Shown in pieces: positions 48,010 through 57,494 of a DNA stretch of 64,000 nucleotides (within the stretch, counting starts at the first letter, position 1; each line of letters begins with the position of its first letter). Source of the stretch: Streptomyces sp. NBC_00536 (GTDB lineage Bacteria > Actinomycetota > Actinomycetes > Streptomycetales > Streptomycetaceae); the NCBI RefSeq assembly GCF_036346295.1, contig NZ_CP107819.1, positions 2,914,001-2,978,000 on the forward strand, in the 5' to 3' direction. The translations under genes were made by a program, and so were the position numbers. The notes under the pieces are model-generated. The model saw only the letters and a program-made list of their open reading frames with translations, did no database searches and was not told the origin of the DNA.

Positions 48010-49154
48010 GGACCTCCTTCCACAATGGCGACGGCGTTGATGCCGCCGAGTCCGAAGGCGTTGAGCTGCGCCACGTTCAGCCGCTGCCCCTCGGCCGCGG
48101 CGCCGGTCACGAAGCGGAACGGCGCGTCGGCGGCCGGTTCGCGCGGCCCGACGACCGGGGGCACCCGCCCTTCGCCGAGGGCGCGGATGCCCACGATCAA
48201 GTCGATCAGCCCGGCCGCGCCCAGGGTCTGCCCGGTCATGGACTTCACCGCCGTCATCAGTGGCCCGGCCGCATCGGCGCCGAACACCTCGGCGAGGGCC
48301 GCGGCTTCCGCGTCGTCCCCGCTCAGGGTGCCGCCGCCGTGGAGCATCACCAGGTCGACGTCGCCGGGCCGGACTCCGGCCAGCCGGTACGCGGACCGCA
48401 TGGCCCGGGCGATGCCGTCCCGGGAGGGGGCGGTGACGTGGTGCGCGTCGCAGCTGAGGGACACGCCGCGCAGCCGCCCGTGCACCCGGGCCGCGCCCGC
48501 GCTCGTCCGGCGCAGCACGATCGCGGCGGCTCCGTCGCCCAGGGAGACGTTCCGGCCGTCGCCCTCGTCCGGACGCACCCGCTCCACCAGCCCGTACATG
48601 GACTCGGTCAGGACGTCGACCCCGGCGACGATCACGCTCTCCGGGGCGTCGTCGCCCGCCTGTCCCAGCAGGTCGGAGGCGAGGGCCAGGGCGTACAGCG
48701 AGGCGGAGCAGCCGTTGGAGAAGGTGTGCGTGACGTCCGCGTTGAAGCGCTCGCGCAGCGCCGCCCCGAAGTTCATCCCCGAGTCGGCGAAGGGGGAGCC
48801 GTCCCGCCACCACAGTTCCAGCGAGCGCATCTCCCGCATCCCGGTCCCCACGAGCACCGGGACGCCGCGCAGGTCGTCGCCGAGGCCCGCGTCCTCGGCG
48901 GCCTGGCCGACCGCGTCCAGCAGCAGCCGGGTGGCCCGCCCCGGCACGTCCCCGCCGCCGACCGGCCGGTCGTCGACCTCGTAGGCGTGCTGCGCCCTGA
49001 ACCTGCTCCGGTCGAAGCCGCGCAGCCGGGCCCGGCCGCTGCGGCCCGCGCACACGCTCTCGAAGAGCTCGTCGACGCCGGATCCGACAGCTGCCACGGC
49101 GCCCATGCCCACGATGGGGCGGCTGACCGGCTCGCTGCGCACTGCGGTGACCAC
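48006..49154 (-). CDS. Beta-ketoacyl synthase-like protein with second catalytic His replaced by Gln
   Basis: 382 residues from a GTG at 49154 (AAGGAG 9 nt upstream). It has a thiolase-fold KS with active Cys in NGCSASLYAL, first His in LHGGGTLSGDD, the Lys in AVKSMTG and NAFGLGGIN near the end. The second catalytic His, normally in GHTLGAAG, is Gln (GQTLGAAG). It is somewhat shorter than FabF (about 410). Without that His, decarboxylative Claisen condensation should be impaired, so acyl transfer, ester formation or a chain-length-factor-like role is possible. It is translationally coupled to the DsrE-like gene; no ACP is adjacent. A perfect palindrome core lies 95 bp upstream. Confidence 0.88.
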   Translation of the reverse strand: MVTAVRSEPVSRPIVGMGAVAAVGSGVDELFESVCAGRSGRARLRGFDRSRFRAQHAYEVDDRPVGGGDVPGRATRLLLDAVGQAAEDAGLGDDLRGVPVLVGTGMREMRSLELWWRDGSPFADSGMNFGAALRERFNADVTHTFSNGCSASLYALALASDLLGQAGDDAPESVIVAGVDVLTESMYGLVERVRPDEGDGRNVSLGDGAAAIVLRRTSAGAARVHGRLRGVSLSCDAHHVTAPSRDGIARAMRSAYRLAGVRPGDVDLVMLHGGGTLSGDDAEAAALAEVFGADAAGPLMTAVKSMTGQTLGAAGLIDLIVGIRALGEGRVPPVVGPREPAADAPFRFVTGAAAEGQRLNVAQLNAFGLGGINAVAIVEGGP

Positions 49155-49247
49155 GCCTCGTGACTCCTTCGGAGAATGGCCGGCCGCTTTCGCGGCGGAC
49201 GGCACGGCTTGACTGGGGGGGTGGAACGGAGGGTGCCCGGGCGGCCG

Positions 49248-49263
49248 CGGCAGCTTGCTGCCA
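49248..49263. promoter_or_regulatory. Palindrome core GGCAGCTTGCTGCC upstream of the KS-like gene
   Basis: 15 of 16 positions match, with a perfect 14-bp core at 49249-49262, 94-109 bp upstream of the KS-like start. Further flanking symmetry (CGGCCGCGG and CCGGCCGCGG arms) could form a larger hairpin, and the position just downstream of the IclR stop (49282) means it could also act as a terminator. Confidence 0.55.
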
Positions 49264-49281
49264 CCGGCCGCGGGCGCCCGC

Positions 49282-50043
49282 CTACCTGACCGGCCGCGGC
49301 CCCGCGGATCCGGCGCGCGCCGAGGCGTCGCAGAGGCGGGAGGCGCCGTCGATCACGGCTCCCAGCAGGGCCCGGCCGGGTTCCGTGGCGGGCATGCGGG
49401 GGGTCCGGCCGGTCACCACGAGGGCGCACACGACCCGGTCTCCGCCGGCCCGTACCGGCACGGCGATCGAGTAGGCGTCGGGCACCGCCCCGTCGGGGCC
49501 GTGCGCCCAGCCCCTGCGGCGGACCAGGGCGAGCTGCGCGGCGGTGAACCGGGCCCCGCGCAGGCCGTCGTACAGTTCCTCGGGCTCCTCCCAGGCGAGC
49601 AGCACCTGGGAGGCGGCGCCCGCCTTGGCCGGGCGGGCCGTGCCGATGGGCAGCCAGTCCGTGAGGCTGTCCGGGTCCACCGAGGTGGCGATGCAGATCT
49701 GCTTCTCGCCCCGGCGCCGCAGGATCCTCGCGTCGAGCCCGGTGAGGGAGGTGAGGTCCGCGAGCACCGGTACGGCCGCCCGGACGAGCCGGTCCCGCTG
49801 GGCCTCCACGGCGATGTTGCCGAGCCGGACGCCGAGGACGAACCGCCCCCGGTCGTCCCGGGTGAGCAGGTCGAGCCGCTCCAGCGCCTGGGCGATGCGG
49901 TGGGCCGTCGGCCGGGTGAGGCCGCTGACGGCGACCAGTTCCGCCAGGGTCGCCGGGCCGCTCTCCACGATGCTCAGCAGGACGGAGGCCTTGTCCAGCA
50001 CACCGACGCCACTGATCCGCGGCTGCTGGGTCATGACTTTCAT
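49282..50043 (-). CDS. IclR-family transcriptional regulator
   Basis: 253 residues. An N-terminal winged HTH (about 10-75; LAELVAVSGLTRPTAHRIAQ) and an IclR effector-binding domain (about 90-245) are present. GGAAGG lies 7 nt before the first ATG. It is on the same strand as the KS-like/DsrE-like pair, 127 bp upstream of it, and is a candidate local regulator binding small organic acids. Confidence 0.92.
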   Translation of the reverse strand: MKVMTQQPRISGVGVLDKASVLLSIVESGPATLAELVAVSGLTRPTAHRIAQALERLDLLTRDDRGRFVLGVRLGNIAVEAQRDRLVRAAVPVLADLTSLTGLDARILRRRGEKQICIATSVDPDSLTDWLPIGTARPAKAGAASQVLLAWEEPEELYDGLRGARFTAAQLALVRRRGWAHGPDGAVPDAYSIAVPVRAGGDRVVCALVVTGRTPRMPATEPGRALLGAVIDGASRLCDASARAGSAGPRPVR

Positions 50044-50150
50044 GGACCTGCCTTCCGTAGGGCATTCACCTGGGGGCGCGGGAGGCCGGTCCGAACGACC
50101 GGAAAGGGCACCCGCAAGGCGACGGCGCTCGGAGGGTGGTCAACCGGCCG

Positions 50151-50194
50151 CCAGGGAAAGGGAATTCCGCGCGGCGGCGGAATTCCCTTCCTGG
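50151..50194 (-). terminator. Inverted repeat around GGAATTCCGC, likely terminator of the LuxR pair
   Basis: Arms CCAGGGAAAGGGAATTCCGC and GCGGAATTCCCTTCCTGG form an almost perfect 18-bp stem with a short loop, 44 bp past the LuxR-type stop and about 110 bp upstream of the IclR start. An operator role is also possible. Confidence 0.6.
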
Positions 50195-50237
50195 CGGCTC
50201 ATACAACGGGACCGCCGGGTGGCGGGCAACGTCCCTT

Positions 50238-51026
50238 TCAGGAAGTTGCCAGCGCGCCGCCGCGCCCGCCGCCTTCGACCGGCGGGGGCAGGAGCCCCAG
50301 TTCCGCGGCCCGGACACCCGCCTGGAAACGGGAGTTGGCGCCCAGCAGCGCCATGATCTCCGCCACGTACCGGCGGTAGGTGCGCACCGAGACGGCCAGT
50401 TCCCTGGCGGCGACGTCGTCGGTGGCACCGTCCTGCAGCGCGCCCAGGATCCGCCGCGCGAGCGCGGCCCGGTCGCGGTCGCCGAAGACGATGCGCTCAC
50501 CGGCGGGCACGGCGTTGGCCCACACACTCTCGAACAGGGTGTGCAGGGTGTGCAGGACCTCCGGCACCCGGATCACCGAGGCCCGTCGCCCGACGGCCGA
50601 TTCCGCCACCACCAGGGCGGCCCGGCCGTCGACGATCAGCGCCTGCAGCGGGGGCACCTTGGCCACCCGGACCGCCACCGGGCGTTCCCTGCCCAGCTGT
50701 TCGCGCGCGAACTCCTCGTCGAGCAGGGCGGGCGAGGCGAGCAGGCGTACGGACACTCCCTCGGCCGCGGCGTAGATCAGCCCGCGCTCCGTCCGTACCG
50801 GGTTCTCGTCCGAACCCAGCAGCCTGGCGTGGACGATGTCGATGCTCTCGGTCGCGCTCTCGATCAGCCGGTGAGCGGTGTCGAGGACGACCTCGTAGTC
50901 GTTGTCGACGACCCGGATGAGCTGTTCCTGGAGGCTGCGGTCGCGGTGGATCGCGACGGTCGACTCCAGCAGTTCCCGAACTTGGAGCAGGGCACGCTCC
51001 ATCACGTCCTCTGCCCTCTGAGACAC
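50238..51026 (-). CDS. LuxR-type regulator with PLD/TrmB-like sensor region (1)
   Basis: 262 residues, GTG start. An N-terminal helical part and a degenerate phospholipase-D/TrmB-like region (about 45-170) are followed by a C-terminal HTH (LAVSVRTYRRYVAEIMALLG, then ANSRFQAGVRA). The 10-bp gap to the upstream paralogue contains its AGGGGA site, so both form one operon. The substrate or ligand sensed is unknown. About 30-40 % of residues appear shared with the paralogue upstream by eye, indicating duplication. Confidence 0.85.
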   Translation of the reverse strand: MSQRAEDVMERALLQVRELLESTVAIHRDRSLQEQLIRVVDNDYEVVLDTAHRLIESATESIDIVHARLLGSDENPVRTERGLIYAAAEGVSVRLLASPALLDEEFAREQLGRERPVAVRVAKVPPLQALIVDGRAALVVAESAVGRRASVIRVPEVLHTLHTLFESVWANAVPAGERIVFGDRDRAALARRILGALQDGATDDVAARELAVSVRTYRRYVAEIMALLGANSRFQAGVRAAELGLLPPPVEGGGRGGALATS

Positions 51027-51036
51027 GTGTATTCCC

Positions 51037-51822
51037 CTATTCCGTCAGGAGGCCGAACTCCACGGCCCGGACGCCGGCTTGGAAACGGGAGTTGGCATCG
51101 AGTTCCCGCATGATGTCCGCGACGTGCCGCCGGTAGGTCCGCAGGGAGACGTTCAGCTCCCGCGCGGCGATCTCGTCGGTGTTGCCGGCCCGCAGCCGTT
51201 CCAGGATGTTCCGGGCGAGTTCGGTGCGCAGGCGGGGACTCAGCTGGAGGTGGTCGGCGAGCTTGCGGCCGCGTGACCAGGCTCCCGCGAAGAGGAGTTC
51301 CAGGGCGCGCACCGCGGCGGCGTCGTTCACGACGGCCACCTGGTCACCGGCGCTGCCGGCCGCCCGTACGAGGGCCACCGAACCGTCGACGACGAGGATC
51401 TCCCGCAGGTCGCTCTCGGAGACCCTGACCTCCACGCGCCGGTCCGGGATGTCCGTGACGGTGACGGCCGGCGAATCGGCGGCCTCGGCGGTGCACAGCA
51501 CGCGCACGACCGCGCGGGCCGGGATCGTCGCCAGCAGCGCCAGGACGGCGTCCGCGAACTCGCCGGTCCCGGTCAGGGCGACGCAGACCGAGTGCCGCGC
51601 GCGCTTGACCAGCTGTTCCAGGGTGTCCCCGAGCAGCGCGGCGTCGGTGCGCGCCACCGCGGACGGTGCCACCGGCCGCGTCCGGTGCAGGGAGACGGTC
51701 GACTCGATCAGCGCGTGGGCCTGGAGTAACGCCTCCTCCAAATGCGCGGCGTGATCCGTCCGGAGCTCCTCCGCCCCCCCGACTCCCGCTGCCGCTGGTG
51801 GTTCAATTCCAATTCCCATCAT
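51037..51822 (-). CDS. LuxR-type regulator with PLD/TrmB-like sensor region (2), TTA-containing
   Basis: 261 residues, two consecutive ATGs at the start. It has the same layout as the downstream paralogue, with HTH LNVSLRTYRRHVADIMRELD followed by ANSRFQAGVRAVEFG. Codon 32 (Leu in EEALLQ, bases 51727-51729) is TTA, rare in high-GC actinomycetes and read by the bldA tRNA, so translation should depend on development. It is divergent from the PPTase/A-T-TE operon across a 443-bp region. Confidence 0.88.
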   Translation of the reverse strand: MMGIGIEPPAAAGVGGAEELRTDHAAHLEEALLQAHALIESTVSLHRTRPVAPSAVARTDAALLGDTLEQLVKRARHSVCVALTGTGEFADAVLALLATIPARAVVRVLCTAEAADSPAVTVTDIPDRRVEVRVSESDLREILVVDGSVALVRAAGSAGDQVAVVNDAAAVRALELLFAGAWSRGRKLADHLQLSPRLRTELARNILERLRAGNTDEIAARELNVSLRTYRRHVADIMRELDANSRFQAGVRAVEFGLLTE

Positions 51823-52265
51823 TTCGCCCCCGTATGTTTAGCGTCGCCCTCACACACAAGGCATCCGCTGGTCGCCCACATTCTAACCATCGAACCGCGC
51901 GTGTCCGGCCAAAAATTCAGCCGCGCGCGATCACCTGGTTGAAAGGTGCACGAGGCGCGTTATTTGAAAGACTGTCAGGAGTGGCCGGATCCCGCCCCGC
52001 TCCGGTCCGGATGCCGAGACCCGTCCCGGCAAACGTCGCTGTGATGAGACGCGGCGGCCTGGCCAGCGCGGATATCCCGCCGGCCACAGGCCGTCGACAC
52101 TCCCCCGGACCCGTGTCAGGAAGCTGCACCCGGACCCCGGAAGCGGTACCTCCCATTGCTGTTTCGGCCACGCTTGGCAGCGTAACCCTCACAGCGTGTT
52201 TCACCACTGTCCGCAATTTGTCAACAGGGCGCCGGGCCAGAGGGGTTGCTGCCTACGGTTCCACC
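51823..52265. promoter_or_regulatory. 443-bp divergent intergenic region, LuxR pair versus PPTase operon
   Basis: No supported gene. It is clearly richer in A+T than the flanking genes. At 52114-52129 it contains TGTCAGGAAGCTGCAC (12 of 16 matches to the shared palindrome), 137-152 bp before the assigned PPTase start. It should carry both promoters. Confidence 0.5.
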
Positions 52266-53024
52266 GTGACCACACGCCACGCAGACAATGTCCGGACAGC
52301 CATTAGCACAAGTTTCAGTCTCGATTCTGCCGATGCCCTGGTGTGGTGGTGGCTTATACCGGACGGCCATTACAGTCCGGCCGATCTGTCTCTTCTGGAC
52401 ACCTCGGAAACGGCCCGCGCACACGCGTTCAAATCGCCCGCACGGGCCGCCGAGTTCATCAGTTCTCGCGCCGCAATTCGCCGGATCATGTCCGGAATTC
52501 TCCAGGTTCCCGCCCACGACCTTTCCATCGGCCGCGCCCCCTGTGGAGGCTGCGGCGATACGGAACACGGCCCGCCCGCCATTGTGCGGCCCGGCAATTC
52601 CCTGCGGCTCAGCCTTTCCCACACGGCCGGGCTGGGAATGCTGGCCGTCTCCCCGCACCCCGTCGGAATCGACGCCGAGCCCGTCCGCGAGGTCCCGGTC
52701 ACGGACATGGCCGGCGTCGCCCTGACCCCGCGCGAGCGGGGCGCCGTACTGGCCGAGCCGGCCGGACCCGCGCGCAGCCTCGCCTTCCTGCGCTGCTGGA
52801 CCCGCAAGGAAGCGGTGCTGAAGGCCGCCGGGGTCGGCATCACCGACGAGCTGACCCGGCTGGAGACCCACGCCGGCACACCGGGACCGGCCGAAGTGAC
52901 CACGCACGTCCACGGCGCGCCCGCCACCTGGTGGGTGGCCGACGCCGAGGTCCCCGCGGGCTGGACGGCAGCGGTGGCGCTGCCGTCGGACGTCCCCCAC
53001 AACGTCGTCGTACGGCCCCTCTGA
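52266..53024 (+). CDS. 4'-phosphopantetheinyl transferase, Sfp type
   Basis: 252 residues from a GTG at 52266; the start is uncertain because no good ribosome site is seen and an in-frame TTG lies 48 bp upstream. Motifs are VGIDAEPVRE (Mg-binding Asp/Glu, about residue 135), RCWTRKEAVLKAAGVGI (about 175-190) and LSLSHTAG. It converts apo carrier domains to the holo form using CoA. It probably serves the adjacent A-T-TE synthetase and possibly the NRPS T domains. It is followed by the A-T-TE gene after 86 bp. Confidence 0.92.
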   Translation: MTTRHADNVRTAISTSFSLDSADALVWWWLIPDGHYSPADLSLLDTSETARAHAFKSPARAAEFISSRAAIRRIMSGILQVPAHDLSIGRAPCGGCGDTEHGPPAIVRPGNSLRLSLSHTAGLGMLAVSPHPVGIDAEPVREVPVTDMAGVALTPRERGAVLAEPAGPARSLAFLRCWTRKEAVLKAAGVGITDELTRLETHAGTPGPAEVTTHVHGAPATWWVADAEVPAGWTAAVALPSDVPHNVVVRPL

Positions 53025-53110
53025 CGCGCTCCGCGTCCGACCCGACTTCCCCACCTTCGACGCCGCGCGGGCCACGCCGCCCCGCCGCGCCATCAGGCAA
53101 CGGAGTACCT

Positions 53111-55990
53111 GTGAACACCGCACCTTCCCAGCGCACCGCCGACCTGCTCCTGCGCGCCGCACGGCTCCACCCCGACGCCGGGATGCGCTACTGCCCCGGC
53201 CCGGCCGACACCGGGTCCCGGGACCAGAGCCACGCGGAACTGCTGCACGAGGCCCTGCGCGTCCTGACCGGTCTGCGCGCCCGGGGTCTGCGGCCGCGCG
53301 ACAAGGTCGTCCTGATCCTGGAGCGCCCGCAGGAGTTCATCACCGCGTTCTGGGCCGCCGTCCTGGGCGGCTTCGTCCCGTGCCCCATGGCGCCGCTGCG
53401 CGGCGACCAGGACCGGTGGGCCGCCCAGCTCGCCCACGTGAACACCCTGCTGGACGGCCCCCTGGTCGTCTCGAACGGGTCACTGGCCGCAGAGCTGCCG
53501 CCGGTCGCCGGGCTGGAGGTCGCCGTACTGGACGGGCTGTACGACGACGGGCTGTACGACGACGGGCAGCACGGCGCCGGTCCGTACGGCACCGGTCCGG
53601 CCGAGCCGTACACCGGCGGCTCCGCCGACGACACCGCCGTCCTCGTCCTCACCTCGGGTTCGACGGGCAACTCCAAGGCGGTGATGCTCACCCACGCCAA
53701 CCTGCTGGCCTCGATGGCCGCCAAGAACGGCCACCACCGGCTGACCGCGGCCGACACCACGATGAACTGGGTCTCCTTCGACCACGTGGCCGCCCTGCTG
53801 GAGTGCCATCTCCTGCCGCTCTCCGTGGGCTGCCGCCAGGTCCACGTCGAGGCCCCGGTCGTCCTCGGCGAACCCCTGGAATTCCTCCGGCTCGCCTCCC
53901 GGCACGGCGTGACGATGACCTTCACGCCCAACTTCCTCCTGGGACAGCTCAATTCAAGCACGGACCGCTTGAGGACCACTGGAGAGCGGCTGGACCTCTC
54001 CGCCCTCCGGCAGATCATCAGCGGCGGCGAGGCCGTGGTCCGCACCACCGGTGAAACGTTCCTGGAGCGGTTCGCGCCGTACGGGCTGGCCCCCGGCGCG
54101 CTGTGGCCGGCCTTCGGCATGACCGAGACCTGCGCCGGGTCCGTCTACTCCCGGGAGTTCCCGGCGGCCGACCCCGGCGCGGAGTTCGCCTCCCTGGGTA
54201 CGCCCGTACAGGGCCTGCGGCTGCGGATCGCCGGCCCCGACGACCGGCCGCTGCCGCCGGGCGAGGTGGGCGAGCTGCAGCTCAGCGGCCCGATGATCAC
54301 CAGCGGCTACCACAACAACGAGGAGGCCACCCGTGAGGCCTTCACCGCCGACGGCTGGTTCCGCAGCGGCGACCTGGGCCGCCTCGACGACAGCCGGCTG
54401 ACCCTCGTCGGCCGCAGCAAGGACAGCGTCATCGTCAACGGGGTCAACTACTTCAGCCACGAGCTGGAGACCTCCCTGGAGCAGCTCGACGGCGTCGCCG
54501 GGTCCTACGTCGCCGCCTTCCCCACCCGCGGGGCCGGGAGCGACACCGAGGAACTGGTCGTCGCCTTCCACTGCGAGGCGGACGGGCGGGACGAGGCCGG
54601 GCTGCACCGGGTGATCACCGCGGTCCGCAACAGCGTGGTGATGCAGTGGGGCTTCCGCCCCTCCCTCGTCCTGGCCCTCCCGCGCGAGGCGTTCCCCAAG
54701 ACCAGCCTCGGCAAGATCCAGCGCGCGCTGATGCGGCGGCGCCTGGAGACCGGCGCCTACGACGCCGTCCGCGACCGGCTCGCGGACCTCACCCTGCGCA
54801 TGCTCGGCGGGTACACCGCCCCCGAGGGCGCGACGGAGCGGGTCCTCGCGGAGATCTACGCGGAGATGTTCGGCGTCGACCCCGCCTCGGTCAGCGCCAC
54901 CGCCAACTTCTTCGACCTGGGCGGCACGTCCCTGGACATCCTGCGCCTGCGCAGCAAGGTGGCCCGGCGGCTCGGCGCCGTCGGCCTGTCGGTCATCACC
55001 GTCCTGACGGCCCCCACCGTCCGGGCCCTCGCCGCCCGCCTCACCACGGCGGGCGCACCGGCCGCCCCGCGGGAGTACGACCCCGTCGTACCGATGCAGA
55101 GCGCGGGCACCAAGACCCCGCTCTTCTGCGTCCACCCGGGCGTCGGCGAGGTCCTGGTCTTCGTCAACCTCGCCAAGTACTTCGCGGGTGACCGGCCCTT
55201 CCACGCCCTGCGCGCCCGCGGTTTCAACGAGGGCGAGAAGCCGTTCGCGACCTTCGAGCAGATGGTGGACTGCTACGTGTCCGCCATCAGGGCCCGCCAG
55301 CCGCAGGGCCCCTATGCCGTCGCCGGCTACTCCTACGGCGCCGCCGTCGCCTTCGAGATCGCCAAGGCGCTGCGCGCCGAGGGCGAGCGCGTCGACTTCG
55401 TCGGCAGCTTCAACCTGCCGCCCCACATCAAGTACCGCATGGACGAACTGGACTTCGCGGAGACGGCCGCCAACCTCGCCCTGTTCCTCGACCTGGTCGG
55501 CAAGAAGGAGGCGCGGGAGCTGCCGGGCGTGCTGCGCGGCCTGCCCTGCGAGGAGCAGGTCGGCCGCCTGCTGGAGCTGGCCGCCCCCGAGCGGATCGCG
55601 GAACTCGACCTGGACGCCGACAGGTTCGCCGCCTGGGCGGAGGTCGCCGCCCGGCTCACCGAGCTGGGCCGCACCTTCGAACCGAGCGGCACGGTCCCCT
55701 CGATGCACGTCTTCTACGCGACCCCGCTGCGCGGCACCAAGCAGGACTGGCTCGACCACGAACTGCGGCGCTGGGACGAGCACACCACCGGACCGAACCG
55801 CTACGTCGAGGTCCCCGGCGAGCACTACACGCTCATGAGCCCCCGGCACGTGTCCACCTTCCAGAGCATCCTGCGCCGCGAGCTGGATCTGGCCCTCGGC
55901 GACGCCGACCGGATCGCCACCGCCCGCGCCGCCGCCCCGTACGCCCAGGACGCCCCGTACGCCCCGAACCCGCAGGGAGAGAACCGATGA
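53111..55990 (+). CDS. NRPS-like A-T-TE synthetase of the arylpyruvate-dimerising type
   Basis: 959 residues, GTG start with GGAG 5 nt upstream. The A domain (about 20-560) has [37 protein letters not shown] and [20 protein letters not shown]. The T domain (about 575-645) has [12 protein letters not shown], and the TE (about 670-930) has [14 protein letters not shown] and the late His in PGEHYTLM. There is no condensation domain. The [11 protein letters not shown] and [10 protein letters not shown] features recall the tridomain enzymes that join two arylpyruvates into quinones or furanones (fungal TdiA/AtrA, bacterial RalA/EchA); this is from memory, not alignment. A small in-frame repeat ([16 protein letters not shown]) sits between A-domain motifs near residue 140-155. 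The stop overlaps the epimerase ATG. Confidence 0.88.
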   Translation: MNTAPSQRTADLLLRAARLHPDAGMRYCPGPADTGSRDQSHAELLHEALRVLTGLRARGLRPRDKVVLILERPQEFITAFWAAVLGGFVPCPMAPLRGDQDRWAAQLAHVNTLLDGPLVVSNGSLAAELPPVAGLEVAVLDGLYDDGLYDDGQHGAGPYGTGPAEPYTGGSADDTAVLVLTSGSTGNSKAVMLTHANLLASMAAKNGHHRLTAADTTMNWVSFDHVAALLECHLLPLSVGCRQVHVEAPVVLGEPLEFLRLASRHGVTMTFTPNFLLGQLNSSTDRLRTTGERLDLSALRQIISGGEAVVRTTGETFLERFAPYGLAPGALWPAFGMTETCAGSVYSREFPAADPGAEFASLGTPVQGLRLRIAGPDDRPLPPGEVGELQLSGPMITSGYHNNEEATREAFTADGWFRSGDLGRLDDSRLTLVGRSKDSVIVNGVNYFSHELETSLEQLDGVAGSYVAAFPTRGAGSDTEELVVAFHCEADGRDEAGLHRVITAVRNSVVMQWGFRPSLVLALPREAFPKTSLGKIQRALMRRRLETGAYDAVRDRLADLTLRMLGGYTAPEGATERVLAEIYAEMFGVDPASVSATANFFDLGGTSLDILRLRSKVARRLGAVGLSVITVLTAPTVRALAARLTTAGAPAAPREYDPVVPMQSAGTKTPLFCVHPGVGEVLVFVNLAKYFAGDRPFHALRARGFNEGEKPFATFEQMVDCYVSAIRARQPQGPYAVAGYSYGAAVAFEIAKALRAEGERVDFVGSFNLPPHIKYRMDELDFAETAANLALFLDLVGKKEARELPGVLRGLPCEEQVGRLLELAAPERIAELDLDADRFAAWAEVAARLTELGRTFEPSGTVPSMHVFYATPLRGTKQDWLDHELRRWDEHTTGPNRYVEVPGEHYTLMSPRHVSTFQSILRRELDLALGDADRIATARAAAPYAQDAPYAPNPQGENR

Positions 55991-56964
55991 ACGCCATGAT
56001 GACGGGCACGATGAAGGGCAAGAAGATCCTCGTCACCGGCGGCACCGGCCAGGTCGCCCGGCCGGTGGCCGAGGCCCTGGCCGAGCACAACGAGGTCTGG
56101 TGCCTGGGCCGGTTCGGCACCCCGGGCGTCGAGCGCGCGCTGAACGAGAAGTCCGTCACCACCTGGCGCTGGGACATGGACGACCCCCGTGGCGACTCCC
56201 TGGGCGGCCTCCCCGAGGACTTCACCCACGTCATCCACTCCGCGGTCCGGCGCGGCGAGGACGGCGACTTCAACGCGGCGGCCGAGGTCAACGCGGTGGC
56301 CGCGGGCCGCCTGATGACGCACTGCCGCACGGCGGAGGCGTTCCTCTACGTCTCGACGGGCGCCGTGTACGCACGGCGGACCCTGGACCACCGGTACACC
56401 GAGGACGACCCGGTCGACGGGGTCGCCGACTGGCTGCCCGCCTACCCCGTCGGCAAGCTCGCGACCGAAGGCGCGGTGCGGGCCTTCGCCCAGGTACTGG
56501 GGCTGCCCACCACCATCGCGCGGCTCAACATCGCCTACGGGCCCGGGGGTTACGGCGGGGTCCCGATGCTGTACTTCAAGCGCATGCTCGCCGACGAGCC
56601 CATCCCCGTACCCCTCAGCGGCCAGAACTGGTGTTCGCTGCTGCACACCGACGACCTCGTGCGTCAGGTCCCGCACCTGTGGCGGGCGGCCTCGGCCCCC
56701 GCGACGCTGGTCAACTGGGGCGGTGACGAAGCGGTCGGGATCACCGACTGCGTCCGGTACATGGAGGAACTCACCGGGATCGAAGCGCGCCTGGTACCCA
56801 GTGAGGTCACCCGCGAGACCTACCAGTTCGACCCCACGCGGCGCCGCGAGCTGACCGGCCCCTGCGCGGTCTCCTGGCGCGACGGCATCCGCGGCACCCT
56901 CGAAGCCCTCCACCCCCGGCTCCTCGGCCGGACCACCGACCTCGCAGGAGTCAGAGCAGCATGA
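55987..56964 (+). CDS. NAD-dependent epimerase/dehydratase-family enzyme (extended SDR)
   Basis: 325 residues. The Rossmann motif is [18 protein letters not shown]. The active-site Ser/Thr is in YVSTGAVYA and the YxxxK pair in [19 protein letters not shown] precedes the ATG, which overlaps the A-T-TE stop. It could reduce, dehydrate or epimerise the A-T-TE product; the substrate is unknown. It is coupled to the SnoaL-like gene by ATGA. Confidence 0.9.
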   Translation: MNAMMTGTMKGKKILVTGGTGQVARPVAEALAEHNEVWCLGRFGTPGVERALNEKSVTTWRWDMDDPRGDSLGGLPEDFTHVIHSAVRRGEDGDFNAAAEVNAVAAGRLMTHCRTAEAFLYVSTGAVYARRTLDHRYTEDDPVDGVADWLPAYPVGKLATEGAVRAFAQVLGLPTTIARLNIAYGPGGYGGVPMLYFKRMLADEPIPVPLSGQNWCSLLHTDDLVRQVPHLWRAASAPATLVNWGGDEAVGITDCVRYMEELTGIEARLVPSEVTRETYQFDPTRRRELTGPCAVSWRDGIRGTLEALHPRLLGRTTDLAGVRAA

Positions 56965-57401
56965 GCGCCCCCACCCTGGCCCGAGCCCGCACCACCGCCC
57001 CCGCGCGCTCGGCGAATCTCGCGGTGATCCACTCCGCCTACGAGGCGTTCCGCACCCATGACGTGGGGGCGCTCCTCGACGCCCTCGCGCCGGACGTGGA
57101 ATGGGTCCACCCCGACAGCATGGCCGACTACGACCTGGGCGGCACCAAGCACGGGCACGCGGGCGTCCTGGCGTTCCTGGCGCAGGCGCCCACCGTCGTG
57201 AGCGGGATGCGGCTGGAGCCGCAGGAGTTCGTGGAGTCGGGCGACCGGGTCGTCGTGTTCGGCGTCCGGTACGTCACCTCCGCCCGCGGCCGCACCGAGC
57301 GGCTGGGCTTCATCCACTCCTGGACCCTGCGGGACGGCAGGGCCACCCGGATGGAGGACATCTTCGACACGGCCGCCTTCCGGCGCCTGATCGAGAGCTG
57401 A
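56961..57401 (+). CDS. SnoaL/NTF2-like protein
   Basis: 146 residues with the cystatin-like NTF2 fold signature: [38 protein letters not shown] and [15 protein letters not shown]. The family includes polyketide cyclases, isomerases and dehydratases that act on small aromatic or cyclic ketones. The start overlaps the epimerase stop, so it likely acts on the same intermediate. This is the last gene of the PPTase operon. Confidence 0.88.
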   Translation: MSAPTLARARTTAPARSANLAVIHSAYEAFRTHDVGALLDALAPDVEWVHPDSMADYDLGGTKHGHAGVLAFLAQAPTVVSGMRLEPQEFVESGDRVVVFGVRYVTSARGRTERLGFIHSWTLRDGRATRMEDIFDTAAFRRLIES

Positions 57402-57458
57402 AAGCGGCCCGCGCGGGCACCGGTCCGCGGCCGTTGTGACATGCCGCGGGTGCCGGCC

Positions 57459-57488
57459 TTGTTCACGGATCCGCGGAGTCCCTAGATT
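57459..57488 (+). promoter_or_regulatory. Vegetative-type promoter with leaderless ATG
   Basis: TTGTTC (57459-57464), an 18-bp spacer and TAGATT (57483-57488) lie 6 bp before an ATG at 57495. Transcription would begin at or near that ATG, giving a leaderless mRNA, common in actinomycetes. Confidence 0.5.
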
Positions 57489-57494
57489 GCGGGC

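Noticed and set aside
50236..50251. TTTCAGGAAGTTGCCA as a further member of the palindrome regulon
   Set aside because: Only 12 of 16 matches, it overlaps the stop codon of a LuxR-type gene, and it is about 195 bp from the nearest start, unlike the stronger copies.
56540..56548. TTA in the epimerase gene as a bldA codon
   Set aside because: It is out of frame; the in-frame reading is GGT-TAC (Gly-Tyr).
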